Source: Cryptomeria japonica
Taxonomy: Eukaryota; Streptophyta; Pinopsida; Cupressales; Cupressaceae
Assembly (NCBI RefSeq): GCF_030272615.1
Contig: NC_081411.1
Span: 827,008,897-827,072,896 of the forward strand
Direction: 5' to 3'
DNA length: 64,000 nt
Part shown: piece after piece, positions 37,191 through 48,794 of the stretch
Position numbering within the stretch: the first letter of the stretch is position 1
How the letters are laid out: every line of letters starts with the position of its first letter
The notes under the pieces: generated by a model
Seen by the model: the letters and a program-made list of their open reading frames with translations, nothing else
The model's database searches: none
Told to the model about the DNA's origin: nothing
Made by a program: the position numbers and the translations under genes

Positions 37191-37204
37191 CAAAGAGGGG
37201 CAAA
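37191..37204 (+). promoter_or_regulatory. G1 polypurine tract
   Basis: caaagaggggcaaa directly before the TGTAGTC of the 3' LTR; the plus-strand priming site. Confidence 0.85.
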
Positions 37205-38626
37205 TGTAGTCACATAAATTTGTCTACTTTAATTAAATGAATATTTGTTATTTATTTAATTAAAAATCCACTAGCCATCAGTTAATTAAATTAATATTTA
37301 ATTAATTCTTCTTCAAACATTCTCCTATTAATTAAATAAATTATTCAATTTATTTTAATTAATTCATTATACCAAATTCACAATCAATTAAATGAATAAA
37401 TTCTATTTATTTAATTAAATCCCCCCTTGTTCCTCTTTTAAATAAATTACCGTTTATTTAAATCATTTTAAACCCCCCCTACTTGCATTTTCCTACAAAT
37501 GCAACTTGCACACACAAATTGAAATAAATTAATTTTATTTTAATTTAAAATCCTATTTTCCCTCACCCACCAAATTCACTTGCAATCCTAACCTCCTTCT
37601 AGATTCTTCTAAACCCTTCCTAATTAACCAATCCATCCCCTAATTATTGTCACATTCCTAAGAAACTTGGAGTCACTTCTCACAGACTTCAAAGTCTTTG
37701 AAAAGCATTTAATTCTTTGTGTTCAACAAATTAACCTCCAAAGTCTTCCATGACCACTAATGGCTCTTACATGCCCATTTATGGCTCTTACATAACCATT
37801 TATGGTTAATTCAACTTGCACTCATGGGTCTCCTCGAGCATTTATTGCTTTCACCATGCTTATCCCTTTTGCCTTTGCACAAGAGTTTATCCATTGGATA
37901 AAAGCTTTATTCTTTGAATAAAGAATTTATTCACTCAACCCCACCTTGACCTTAACCCCCAAGTTGACTCCTAGGTCATGTCAAGCAGTTAATGTTTATT
38001 CCCTCTCCTCTCAACCTATCTCATATTGACACTTGTCATCCTGGGATTGGGTTCAAAGCCCTCACATGGATTGAATATCATTCAATCCTGACCCTTGTTG
38101 AGATTACTCAATCTCAACCATCCATTGCTCCATTTTCCCTATAAATAGAGCCCATTTCTTCATAATCCAGATCCCAAAAACTTGTATGCATTTAATCTAT
38201 AGGCATTTCTAGAGAGCATTTAGCATAAATCACTAATATTTTGTCATTTTGGTTTAAAATAAATCATTTCAATATCAATAGCATCTAGTATTAGCTTTTT
38301 ATTAACATTTAGAGCAAATACTTCAATCTCAAACCTTCATAAGCATCCATAGCGTAAAACGCTGCTGAGAGCTACACTAGTTTGGAACTTGGAGAGGAGA
38401 GGAACACAGGAGAAGGAGCTAAGAGCATGGTAGAAGACATTTGGAGATGTCTTCTTGCATTTACATTCATAGTTAAATACTTTACTTTGTTCTTGGTGTC
38501 TCTTTTGATATGCCTGCTTAGGTTGATCTTTGGTTGAATAAAACTAACCTTAACACTTGTTTCTTGTTGTTTGTGTGTTATACGACCACAGGTTTTTATC
38601 TAACTTGTTAGTTTTGCAATGCATCA
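37205..38626 (+). repeat. G1 3' LTR (1422 bp)
   Basis: Near copy of 20011-21441 with scattered substitutions and small indels. Ends gcaatgcatca, followed by aaagc. Confidence 0.95.
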
Positions 38627-38815
38627 AAAGCATATGGGTTATTTATTTATTCATTGAAAATCATTAGAAGGTAGCTACCACCTTGTAAAATAAGCAGAGA
38701 ATCAATCAATAAATAGTTTGTTAGACTAGTTCAACATTGGTTACATTTGTCACCTTTGTGGGTGTGAGAATATAGAGTAAAGTGACAAATCTATTAACCA
38801 ACAGAGCTTGAGGGT
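38627..38815. other. Right flank of G1
   Basis: Short AT-rich flank without a gene, leading into the minisatellite. Confidence 0.4.
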
Positions 38816-39490
38816 TCATATGGGGTCATAAGGGGCCACACATGTGTTGGAACACCATATGACCCCTTAAGACACCATATGACCCATTAGGACATCATAT
38901 GGTCCTAAGAGGCCACAAATCTGTTAGAACACCATATGACCCCTTAGGACACCATATGACCCATTAGGACATCATTCGGTCCTGAGGGGTCATATTGTGT
39001 CCTAAGGGGTCATATCATGTACAAGGACATTAAAAGTGGTCAAATGGCATCTTGAGGGGTCATATGGTGTTGGACATATGGGGTCATATGTGGTCCTAAG
39101 GGGTCATATGGGGTCCTAAAGTTCCATACAAGTGTTAGTACACCATATGACCCTTTAGGACACCATATATTCCCTTACGACATCATATTGTTTCTAAGGG
39201 CACATATGGTGTCCTAGGGGGTCATTTCATATATACTACGATGTCAAAAAGGGTCATATGATGTCTTGAGGAGTCATATGGGGTCCTGGGGAGCCACACA
39301 TGTGTTAGAACACCATATAACCCCTTAGGACACCATGTGACCCCTTCAGACATCATATTGTTCAAAGGGGTCATATGGTGTCCTAAGGGGTCATTTCATT
39401 TAATAGGATATTAAAAGGGGTCACATGGTCTCTTAAGGGGTCATGTCGTGTACTAGGATGTTAAAATAGGTCATATGGTGTCATTTGGGT
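38816..39490. repeat. CATATG-centred minisatellite with units in both orientations
   Basis: Built from a roughly 20-bp unit accatatgaccccttaggac and its reverse complement (gtcctaaggggtcatatggt). Runs alternate: first orientation about 38855-38970, reverse about 38985-39118, first about 39145-39185, reverse about 39195-39285, first about 39305-39350, reverse about 39365-39490. A longer phrase (ggccacacatgtgttagaac) before the first-orientation runs recurs near 38838, 38910, 39120 and 39292, so there is a higher-order unit. Confidence 0.85.
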
Positions 39491-39493
39491 CAT

Positions 39494-39916
39494 ATGGGAT
39501 CCTAAGGGGAGGGAGAGAGAAGAGGAGAGAGGGAAGAATAAGAGAAAGAGAGAGATAAGAAGATAGATAAGAAGAGAGGGAGAGTTGGGTAGGGAGTGAT
39601 TAAGATAGAGAGAGGGAAGAGGTAGATAGGTGAGGGAGAGAGAAAAGAAAATAATATATATAAGTTCATAAAGAGAGAAAGAGGGGTAAGGAAGTGTAGA
39701 GGAAAGAATTAGAGACAAGAGAGATATAGAGGTGAGTGATCTAAAGGAAAGGAAGAGAGAGGTGAGAGACCAAGGGTGGAAAGATAGAGGTGAGGGAGAT
39801 AAAGGGGGAGAGTGGTGGGTAATGACATAAAGAGGGAGTGGTAGAGAGGTAAAGATGGAGGGAACAAAAAAAATATGTATGGAGAGAGAGGTTGGGAGGG
39901 GCCGGTAGTGATCAAG
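39494..39916. repeat. Purine-rich low-complexity tract
   Basis: Almost only G and A on this strand (gagagagg, gaggtgagag). It is the strand opposite in style to 6441-6830 and 8031-9075. It abuts the broken end of copia element B. Confidence 0.8.
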
Positions 39917-41017
39917 AGTTCCTAGAAACCCATTTAGTTCCAATAACATTTTTATTTTTAGGTCTGGGAACCAAAGTCCATGTGTTATTTTTCTCAATTT
40001 GATCTAATTCTTCTTCCATAACTTTTAACCAAAATTCATCTTTACATGCTTCAATTACTGATACCAGTTCAACTTGTAAAATTAGACATACCTCATTAGT
40101 TGCCAGTCTTCTTCTTGTCATCACTCTGTTTCTCTTATCCCCAATGATTTAATCTCTAGAATGATTCAATCTCACATACCTAGGAGTCTTCTGACTCTCT
40201 GATCCTCTTCCCTATTCTTCAATTACTATATAATTCTCTGATGTTTCCGAAGTAACTAGTTCAACTCTTTGTTCTGGTAGAGGTGCTACCAGTTCAAATA
40301 TAATCATTTCCACTATCAGTTCCTTCTCATAAGTTTTGATTTGACTTTTGCTTGGCTCATCTACTTTGACATTAGCACTCTCCACTATTCTCTACAATCT
40401 CTTATTATAACATCTATATGCTTTGCTTTCATTAGAATAACCAAGAAATATGCCTTCATCACTTCTAGGATCAAATTTCCCAATAGTATCATCTCTCCTA
40501 ATATAACATTTACTACCAAAAAATTTGAAATACTTAACTATAGGTGTATTGCCAAACCATAATTCATAAGGTGTCTTACCGGTTTCTCTTTTGATATGTA
40601 CTCTGTTGAATGTGTAAACTGATGTACTAACTGCTTCTCTCCAATAGATATGAGGTAGATTAGCTTCCATCATCATTGTTTATAGTAGCATCCAAGATAG
40701 TTTTGTTTTTCCTTTCCACAACTCCATTCTATTGAGGTGTCCGGGGAGGGCAGAAAATTTTCTTCTAATGTCATGCTTGTCACAAAATTTATTAAGCTCA
40801 CTAGATGTGAATTCTCCACCATGATCTGATCTCAAACATTTAATGTTCAATCCTGTCTCAGTTTCCACTTTAGCCTTAAAGATTTTAAACTTTTCAAATG
40901 CTTCATATTTTTCTCTCAGAAAAGTAACCCACAACATTCTAGAATAATCATCAATGATTAGCATGAAATATCTATCACCATGAAAACTTTTAACTCTAGT
41001 AGGGCCACACAAATTAG
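39917..41017 (-). pseudogene. B integrase core to RT start
   Basis: From 41017 down: NLCGPTRVKSFHGDRYFML, IDDYSRMLWVTFLREKYEAF, LRSDHGGEFTSSELNKFC (second catalytic Asp present), a damaged region at about 40675-40745 where the catalytic Glu block should be, then LPHIYWREAVSTSVYTFNRV, TPYELWFGNTPIVKYFKFFG and GIFLGYSNESKAYRCYNKRL. After a linker the RT begins: FWLKVMEEELDQIEKNNTWT and NVIGTKWV, then ends. Frameshift near 40680. Confidence 0.85.
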
Positions 41018-42088
41018 TGTTGGTCTTTTTGATGTGTTGCATTGGTTTTGTCATTAATGTCAACACTTTTTATTACTTATTATGCTCAGCAGCATATTCA
41101 GTGGCTTATGCACAGTCATCAACATCTGGTTCATCGTCAGGTTATATTGTTCACTAGCACTGAGGATGATCTATTATCATCTGGAGATAACCTAGTTATG
41201 TTGAAGACATTATTTGATCACTTGGTTTTGGCAATTTGATTAATCGGTTTTGCATGTTTTCTTTTACTAGCAAATAGGTCCAGGTTATACACTGGCAACA
41301 ATATCTATTCTAGATCAGCACGACATGTTATGGAGATGATTTATTATTATTGTAAATGCATTGAGCCAACATGTTATAACAAATATTGCATTAGATATTG
41401 ATTTACTTGTAGTTGATTTTATTGTAATATCTTTTGTAAATCCGACCTACACATTTGGTCTTAGGCTTTGGTATATATGTAAGATCTTATTTGTAAGATC
41501 AAAAAAAAAAGGAAGTGTAATGTGAAAAAGATTATAAGAAGGTATATGCGAGAATAAGCAGAGCTATACATGCAGACATCATTTAAAGATTAAAGGAAGG
41601 TATTGAGGAGACTAGCAGAGCTTAACTGGTACTAAATCCAACATAAGAAAATTCTATTCTGAGTAGTACATTTATCATTGGATTTAATCATCCAATTGTA
41701 GTCACTATGACTCCCATCTTGTATTTGAGCAGTGAGCTCTAGGCAGTTGGTCTTTCTGCATGTGCAGACTCCATATTGTACACACATACTATCTACAGTA
41801 GTATCATTTGATTGTGGGTAAGGCTTCCCATCATGGCTTTTCCCCTTATAGGGTTTCCAAGAACAAATAATTGTGTTATGTGTTGTATTTGTTATTTATC
41901 TTTCTGTTTCATGCATTAAAATTTACTGGTACTGTAATTAACTGTTAAACTGTCTACCAACATTAAGGTTGGGTTTATCATCATTAAGCACTAAGTTTGG
42001 TTAGGTTTGGTTAAGTTATTTTTGGTTTGAAATTATTAGACAACTGATTCACCACACCCCCCCTCTCAGTTGTCTTCGGGACCTAACA
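41018..42088 (+). repeat. A 5' LTR (1071 bp)
   Basis: Pairs with 45778-46822, with more substitutions and an indel around 41130-41160 than the C pair shows. A TATA-like gtatatatg is at 41471-41479 and is kept in the 3' copy (near 46218). Confidence 0.9.
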
Positions 42089-42090
42089 AT

Positions 42091-42102
42091 TGGTATCAGA
42101 GC
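42091..42102 (+). promoter_or_regulatory. A primer binding site (tRNA-iMet)
   Basis: TGGTATCAGAGC three bases after the LTR end. Confidence 0.9.
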
Positions 42103-42144
42103 ATAGTCCTCTTTTGCAGAAGTTTAACAACTTCAGGAGATCCA

Positions 42145-42222
42145 ATGTCTACTAACTATTTCAGGAAGGATAGTCTGAAGCTTGATGGAACTAACTATGG
42201 CATATGGAAGATCGGGATGGAG
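42145..42222 (+). pseudogene. A gag stub
   Basis: MSTNYFRKDSLKLDGTNYGI then WK: only the first two dozen residues of a copia gag. Frame 1 then leaves, and frame 3 takes over with a segment that in B lies after the zinc knuckle (compare RDGVTDDSNEDPTDN here with EEGITDSNDELTND in B). So about 1 kb of gag including the zinc knuckle is gone, with the joint around 42208-42222. Confidence 0.75.
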
Positions 42223-45200
42223 TCACTGATGATTCTAATGAGGATCCGACAGACAATGGATGGGCTTTTGTTGCTATAACAGAAGATCAACCGACACCTA
42301 CTGTTCAACTGGTCGAGCAGGCCCTGGCATCTAATATTGAAGATAAGGATGAATGGATCATTGATTCGAGATGTTCACATCACATGACTGGTGATCAGAG
42401 TAAATTCTTAACTTTTCAAGAATACAATGGAGGTCTAGTAAGATTTGGAGATGATAAAGCTTGTTTGATCAAAGGAAAAGGAACTATATCTTTTGGCAGT
42501 AAGCACAATACTGATAATGTTTACTATGTTGAAGGTTTGAAGTATAATCTTTTAAGTGTTGCTCAATTAGTTGAGAAAGGATTTCAGTTACAATTCAAGA
42601 ATGGTAAATGCAAAATCTTAAACAGAACTGGTTTGGAAATTGCAACTGGTAATCAAACTAGAGGTAATATCTTCCATTTAAATAACAATGAGAAGACATG
42701 CTTGATTGCACATATTGATGAAAGTTGGTTATGGAATAAGAGACTTTGTCATGCAAATTTTGATTGCATTGTGAGAATCAGTACAATTAAGGCAGATAGA
42801 GATTTACCTAAAATTGTTAAACCTCACAATCTGGTATGTAAGGAATGTCAATTTGGAAAGCAAGTTAGAGCATCTTTCAAGAGTGTTCCAGATAAATCTA
42901 ACAATGTTCTTGATTTAATTCATACTAATTTATGTGGTCTAGCAAGAACTGGAAGTGTACAAGGAGATAGATATTTTATGCTAATCATTGATGACTATTC
43001 TAGAATGTGTTGGGTTACTTTTCTCAGGGAGAAATCTGAAGCATTTGGGAAATTCAAACTATTCAAGGTGATGGTAGAGAATGAAACCAGCAAGAAAATC
43101 AAATGTTTGAGATCAAATCAAGGAAGTGAATTCACATATAAGGAATTTAATATATTTTGTGAAATGAATGGAATCAGAAGACAGTTATCAACACCTCAAA
43201 CACCCCAGCAGAATGGAGTTGTGGAAAGAAATAATAGAACAGTCTTAGATGCAACTAGAAGTATGTTATCTGAAGAAAACCTACCTCATGCATATTGGAG
43301 AGAAGCGGTCAATACAGTTGTTTATACATTCAACAAAGTTCACATCAAAGGTGAAACCGGTAAGACCCCTCATGAACTATGGTTTGGTAATACTCCTACT
43401 CTTAAATATTTTAGAATATTTGGAAGTAAATTCTATATCAAAAGAGATGAGTATATTGGTAAATTTGATCCTAGAAGTTATGAAGGAATATTTCTTGGTT
43501 ATTTATCTAAGAGAAAGGCATATAGATGTTTTAACAAGAGATTGCATAAAATTGTTGAAAGTGCAAATGTGAAGATTAATGAACAGTTTAGAGGACATTC
43601 AAGGTACATAGACTCTGAACTAGAAATAGAGATAATGTCAAATGAACCTATACAGAATCCACCAGTACAGAATATTGATCCAGTCACACTGACATCATCT
43701 ATAAATTCTACAATGACTTATGAAAGATAGCAAGTGAATACACCCAGGTATGTAAGACTGAATCACTCTGAAAGTCAGATAATTGGAAATAAATATCAAG
43801 GAGTTATGACTAGAGGAAGATTGGCAAATGAAGAAGTATGTCTTATTTCTCAAATTGAACCTATATTTGTTAATGAGGCATGTGAAGATAAATTTTGGAT
43901 TAAGGCTATGGAAGATGAATTGGAACAAATTGAAAGGAATAACACATGGTCATTGGTTCACCGACCTAAAGACAAAAATTTAATTGGAACTAAATGGGTT
44001 TTCAGAAATAAACTTAATGAAGATGGTAAAGTAATTAGAAATAAAGCAAGACTAGTGTGTAAGGGATATTCTCAGAAAGAAGGAATTGATTACAATAAAA
44101 CCTTTGCACCGGTAGCTAGAATTGAGGCAGTCAGACTTTTATTGGCTTTTGCAGCACACAAGAATTATAAAGTATATCAAATGGATGTTAAATGTGCATT
44201 TTTGAATGGAGATCTTGAAGAAGAAGTTGACATTGAGCAACCTGATGGATTTTCTTTGACAGATGACAAAGATATGGTTTCCAAGTTAAGGAAAGCTTTA
44301 TATGGATTGAAGCAAGCTACAAGAGCTTGGTATGCTAGATTGGACAAATATCTTTTGAAGCTTGGTTACACAAAAGGTAATGCTGACAATAATCTATATT
44401 AAAAAGTGACTAATGATGACATCTTGGTTATTGAATTTTTTGTTGATGATATAATTTTTGGAGGAGAAGATGAATTATGTATAGACTTTTCTAATAAGAT
44501 GCAGCAAGAATTTGAAATGTCTATGATTGGAGAGATAAAATTCTTTTTAGGATTGCAGATTTCATAGACTAATAAAGGTATATTCCTATGTCAATCTAAG
44601 TACTTCAAGGAGTTATTGAAGAAATTTGGCATGGAAAACTATAAACCGGTAGGCACACCTATGACTACAACTGACAAATTATCTTTGAAGGATGAATCAA
44701 CACCTGTTAATCCGACAAGATATAAATCTATGATAGGAGGTTTACTGTATTTGACACAAACAAGACCTGATATTATGAATACAGTATGTATTATTTCAAG
44801 ATTTCAGAGTAATCCTAAAGAAAATCATGAATCAACAGTGAAAAGGATTTTTCGGTATCTACAAGGCACTACAAATCTTGGTTTATGGTATCCTAGAGAT
44901 GAAAATTTTGATCTATGTGCATACACAGATGCTAATTGGGCAGGAGATGTAGATGGCAGGAAAAGCACCACTGATGGAACATTTTTTCTTGGTAGTAGAC
45001 TTATTTCATGGTTGAGCAAGAAACAGAGTTGTACAAGTCTATCAATAGCAGAATCAGAATATGTTGTAGTAGCAACTAATTGCACACAGGTATTATGGAT
45101 CAAGCAAATGTTGAAGGACATAAAGGTAAATTGCAAGGAACCTATAATAATTTACTATGATAATATGGTAGCAATTGATATATCTAAGAATATGGTACTT

Positions 45201-45392
45201 CACTCCAAAACTAAACATGTGTCTATCAAATTGAATTTTTTGAAAGAGAATGTTGAAGCAAAAAAAGTGAAATTGGTTTATGTGAATACTAAAGAGCAGA
45301 TTGCAAATATTTTCACTAAGCCTTTGCCTAAGGAGACTTTTGAATGTCTCAGAGAGCAACTTGGGGTAATACCCCCACTGGTAGAGACTTAG
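42204..45392 (+). pseudogene. A pol: protease, integrase, reverse transcriptase, RNase H
   Basis: One frame over 1062 codons broken by just three stops (43728, 44401, 44565). PR: EWIIDSRCSHHMTG, where the DSG triad reads DSR. INT: zinc region HANFDCIV...CKECQFGKQ, core LIHTNLCGLARTGS (first Asp now Asn), LRSNQGSEFTYKEF (second Asp now Asn), QQNGVVERNNRTV (Glu kept). [64 protein letters not shown] (YVDD is FVDD). RNase H: LCAYTDANWAGDVDGRKSTT, SLSIAESEYVVVATN, ending FTKPLPKETFECLREQLGVI. The product would be the enzyme set of the particle. Both D-to-N changes and the DSR change would disable it even without stops. Confidence 0.9.
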
Positions 45393-45777
45393 ATAGTTGA
45401 TGTTTGTCATCAACCGGCAGAAATAAAAGACAAATCTTTTTTCTGGCTTTGATGAGGAGAGATAATTCTTAGGGGGAGTAGTTGGATATTTTGGTATTTT
45501 GGTCTTTTGTAAATAGTTCTATGAACTTTTGTATCTAGTTTTTGTTATGCTTTGGCATTTGATGTCAAAAGGGGAGAGATTGGCATGGAAAAACACATTA
45601 TCCCTTGGGAGAGAGATTGTTACTTTGGGGAGAGATTAATTACTCTCTGTATCTGTATTTTGATTTCTGGTTAATGATCTCTTTGGGAGATTGTTGGTTT
45701 TTGGTTCTTGGCATTTTTGCTTTGGCACTTAGATGGTTTTTCCATCTTGTGTTGTCATCAATGCCAAAGGGGGAGAT
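45393..45777 (+). other. A 3' untranslated tail with repeated purine tracts
   Basis: Five purine blocks of the GGGGAGA type (about 45472, 45572, 45608, 45636 and 45767). The last, aaagggggagatt, abuts the 3' LTR and is the priming tract. No frame. Confidence 0.65.
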
Positions 45778-46822
45778 TGTTGGTATTTTGGATGTGTTGC
45801 ATTGGTTTTGTCATTGATGTCAACACTTGTTATTACTTGTTATGCTCACCAGCATATTCAGTGGCTTATGCACAGTCACCGACATCTAGTTCACCTCATT
45901 GGCACTGAGGATGATCTATTATCATCTAGAGATTACTTGGTTATGTCAAAAATATTATTTGATCACTTGGTTTTGGCGATTTGATTAATTGGGTTTGCAT
46001 ATTTGCTTTTACCGGCAAATAGGTCCAAGTTATACACCGGCAACAATATCTATTCCAAAACAGCACTACATGTTATGGAGATGATTTATTATTGTTGTAA
46101 ATGCATTGAGCCGACATGTTATATCAGATATTGCATCGGATATTGATTTACTTGTAGTTGATTTTATTGTAATATCTTTTGTAAAGTCGACCTACACATT
46201 TGGTCTTAAGCTTCAGTATATATGTAAGATCTTATTTGTAAGATCGAAAAAAAAGGAAGTGGAATGCGAAAAAGATTGTAAGAAGGTATATGCGAGAATA
46301 AGAAGAGCTATACATGCAGACATCATTTGAAGATTGAAGGAAGGTATTGAGGAGACTAGTAGAGCTTAACCAGTACTGAATCCAGCATAAGAAGATGCTA
46401 TTCTGAGCAGTGCATTTATCATTGGATTTAATCATCCAATTGTAGTCAGTGTGACTCCCATCTTTTATTTGAGCAGTGATATCTAGGTAGTTGGCCTTTC
46501 TGCATGTGCAGACTCCATATTGTACACACATACTACCTGCAGTAGTATCATTTGATTGTGGGTAAGGCTTCCCACTGTGGTTTTTCTTCTTACAGGGTTT
46601 CCACGTACAAATAACTATGTTATGTGTTGTATGTGTTATTTATCTTTCTGTTTCATGCATTAAACTTTACCGGTACTGTAATTAACTGTTAAACTGTCTA
46701 CCGACATTACATTTTCATTTACCGACATTAAGCACTAAGTTTGGTTAAGTTAGTTTTGGTTTGAAATTATTGGACAATTGATTCACCCCCCCCCCCCTCT
46801 CACTTGTCTTCGGGACCTAACA
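45778..46822 (+). repeat. A 3' LTR (1045 bp)
   Basis: Starts tgttggtattttgg and ends ggacctaaca, followed by aatag. Confidence 0.9.
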
Positions 46823-46926
46823 AATAGTATGAATAAGATCAAGAATATCATTTGATTTATCTTGTACACTCCTAAAAGAGGTTTTGACCTGTTTACCCAT
46901 TTGACATTCTTTACATACCATATTAT
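46823..46926 (-). pseudogene. B integrase zinc-region fragment between A and C
   Basis: 104 bases reading NMVCKECQMGKQVKTSFRSV and QDKSNDILDLIHT. It contains the CxxC half of the INT zinc site and proves that A and C hit the same parent element. Confidence 0.85.
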
Positions 46927-48551
46927 TGATATCTCAATAATGAGCCACTAGTACCAAACTGGTACTGAGAGGGGGGGGTGAATCAGTATAGACACAAATA
47001 TGCCCAAAACCGGTTTGACAACAAACACTCACAATGACTGATAAACAAAGATACCGGTAAAATAGAGTGCAACCGGTAGCATCCAATATAGCTCAATCAG
47101 TCATGAATCGGTCACTCACTAAGCTTTTTTCTTAGCTCAATACCACATTATCATAATATTCACATGCATGAACTAGTAGACTTTAACTATCAAATCTTCA
47201 CAACAGGGAGTTCAATATGTTTTATAGACAGGCACAAAACATAGAACCTTCATGTGCATAATAGATAAAACAAAGCATCACAAGACAAAAGCATTTCACA
47301 TGACACACATATTTTTCACATGGAAACCCAACTGGGAAAAACCACGGTGGGGATGAATACCCACAAGCTGCTTTTTGAACTCTTTAGAAGTCCGCTCTGT
47401 TAGGAGCCTTGTTTGGTTAAGAACATTACAATAGGTTGTGGTAGGAACCGATCCTGTTAGGGATCACCTAGTTAAGGGTTAAACTCGGTAGGGTCACCTT
47501 GTTAGAGGATTTTAAGAACTCAATAGCTGAAAGGATCTCCTAAGCTTTTCTAGCTTCTTAGAACTCATTAGCTTCAAGTTACCTGGTTAAGGGATTTACA
47601 GCAAGCCAGTTAAGACCACCTGATTTAAGGGATTTTGAATCAAGCCAGTTAAGGCTACCCTGTTAGGGGATTTTACAATTGTTGAAGTGGTTAGAGATCA
47701 ACAGGTATTACAATGATCTGATAACAGGACTTAATACTAATACAGATCCGTTTAGGCTCCTCTTTTTCTTCTGCACATACACTTTGCAAGTATCTCTTCT
47801 CTCCTATGGTCTGGCAAGAATCTTGTATCACTTTCATTGGATACACACTCACAAATTTTGCCAACAACTTCAAATAGAAACCTAACATCAACCTTATAGG
47901 GAACATATAGGTCGATAGCAAAAACCTTAAACCCTAAACCTGTTAGGTTGAGCAATTCAAATGGTTCAATCCTGATCATTAAAACATACTGCATTAAATG
48001 CACCAGTCTTGAGTCGATCTCAAGACATTCTCCATCATCCATTATCCACCATTTTCATGGTAGCTAATAACCCATCATGCGTTATCACCATTTGATAGAC
48101 TTTGCACATTCTCAAGGTAGATAGGAATAGTCTTCTTCATGCAAGATCCTTCATGCGCACAGAGCTTACGTGGCAGCATGATCTATCCTCCATCATACTG
48201 CTAACTCATCACACAAAGATTACCGATTGAGTCACACAGACTTGAGATACTCCAACCAAAAACCCCAAAGTTGAAGCTGCCTTACAAACTAGTAGTCATA
48301 TAGTGCTTCCATGTGCCGATTCCCATAACTACATACTGGTTCACTTTGAACAAATGTGCCTCTACAATTTGGCATATACCGGTTCACACATATGCTGGTA
48401 CCTCTTTCTTCACTTATCTCATGTGCCGGTTCACACTATGTCTCATATTGACATCAATGACAACATACAATATCATTATGTCTTCATTCCAGTTTACATA
48501 AGGCTCATGCCGATTCACATAATGCTCATATCAGTTCACATAATGCCAATA
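46927..48551 (-). repeat. C 3' LTR (1625 bp)
   Basis: On the minus strand it begins TATTGGCATTATG where the other copy has TGTTGGCATTATG. At 47450-47690 it contains degenerate repeats of gccagttaag / gttaggggatttt phrases, also present in the 5' copy. Confidence 0.9.
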
Positions 48552-48794
48552 ATCTCCCCCTTTAGCATTGATGGCAATATACAAAAGATATCTTCTCTAC
48601 TTCACATCTTCTCCCCATATGCTATAGATATCTTTTCACGTCACTTCTTCTCCCCCTTTGACAACAATGCCAAAGTGGAGGTACAATCATCACTATCTCC
48701 TCATGCTGCTCCCCCTGAGGAGTAGCATCCTTAAACACACCAATCAACGAAAGATTTGTCTATCTAGTACCTGACTGATGTGGAACAACCAATT
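48552..48794 (-). other. C 3' untranslated tail and polypurine tract
   Basis: On the minus strand it ends aaagggggagattat next to the LTR (48566-48552), with a second similar block near 48655 (caaagggggagaag). Confidence 0.65.

Larger units (their letters stand above)
20011..38626 (+). mobile_element. G1: 18.6-kb Ty3/gypsy Tat-type retrotransposon with antisense PMD gene
   Basis: LTRs 20011-21441 and 37205-38626 start TGTAGTCACATAAAT and end GCATCA. The flanks aaagt and aaagc match 4 of 5. Order inside: primer site, AGCGC array, tandem repeats, leader, gag (frame 1), PR and G-patch-like segment (frame 3), RT-RNH-aRNH-INT (frame 2), a 2.6-kb spacer, an antisense gene, purine tract. A second, archaeal-type RNase H after the first is the hallmark of the Tat group (Ogre, Retand and relatives), which is also known for long spacers and antisense ORFs. 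All sense enzymes carry stops, so the copy is dead. Confidence 0.9.
41018..46822 (+). mobile_element. A: copia element with most of gag deleted, inserted in B
   Basis: LTRs 41018-42088 and 45778-46822 begin TGTTGGT and end CTAACA. Flanks are attag and aatag, a 4-of-5 target duplication. The interior is 3.7 kb with PR-INT-RT-RNH in copia order in a single frame. It lies opposite to B and C. Its proteins resemble B closely, so A landed in a relative. Confidence 0.9.

Noticed and set aside
39461-39997. 178-codon minus-strand frame
   Set aside because: Mostly the complement of the purine-rich tract; only the first few residues belong to the broken B reverse transcriptase, in another frame.
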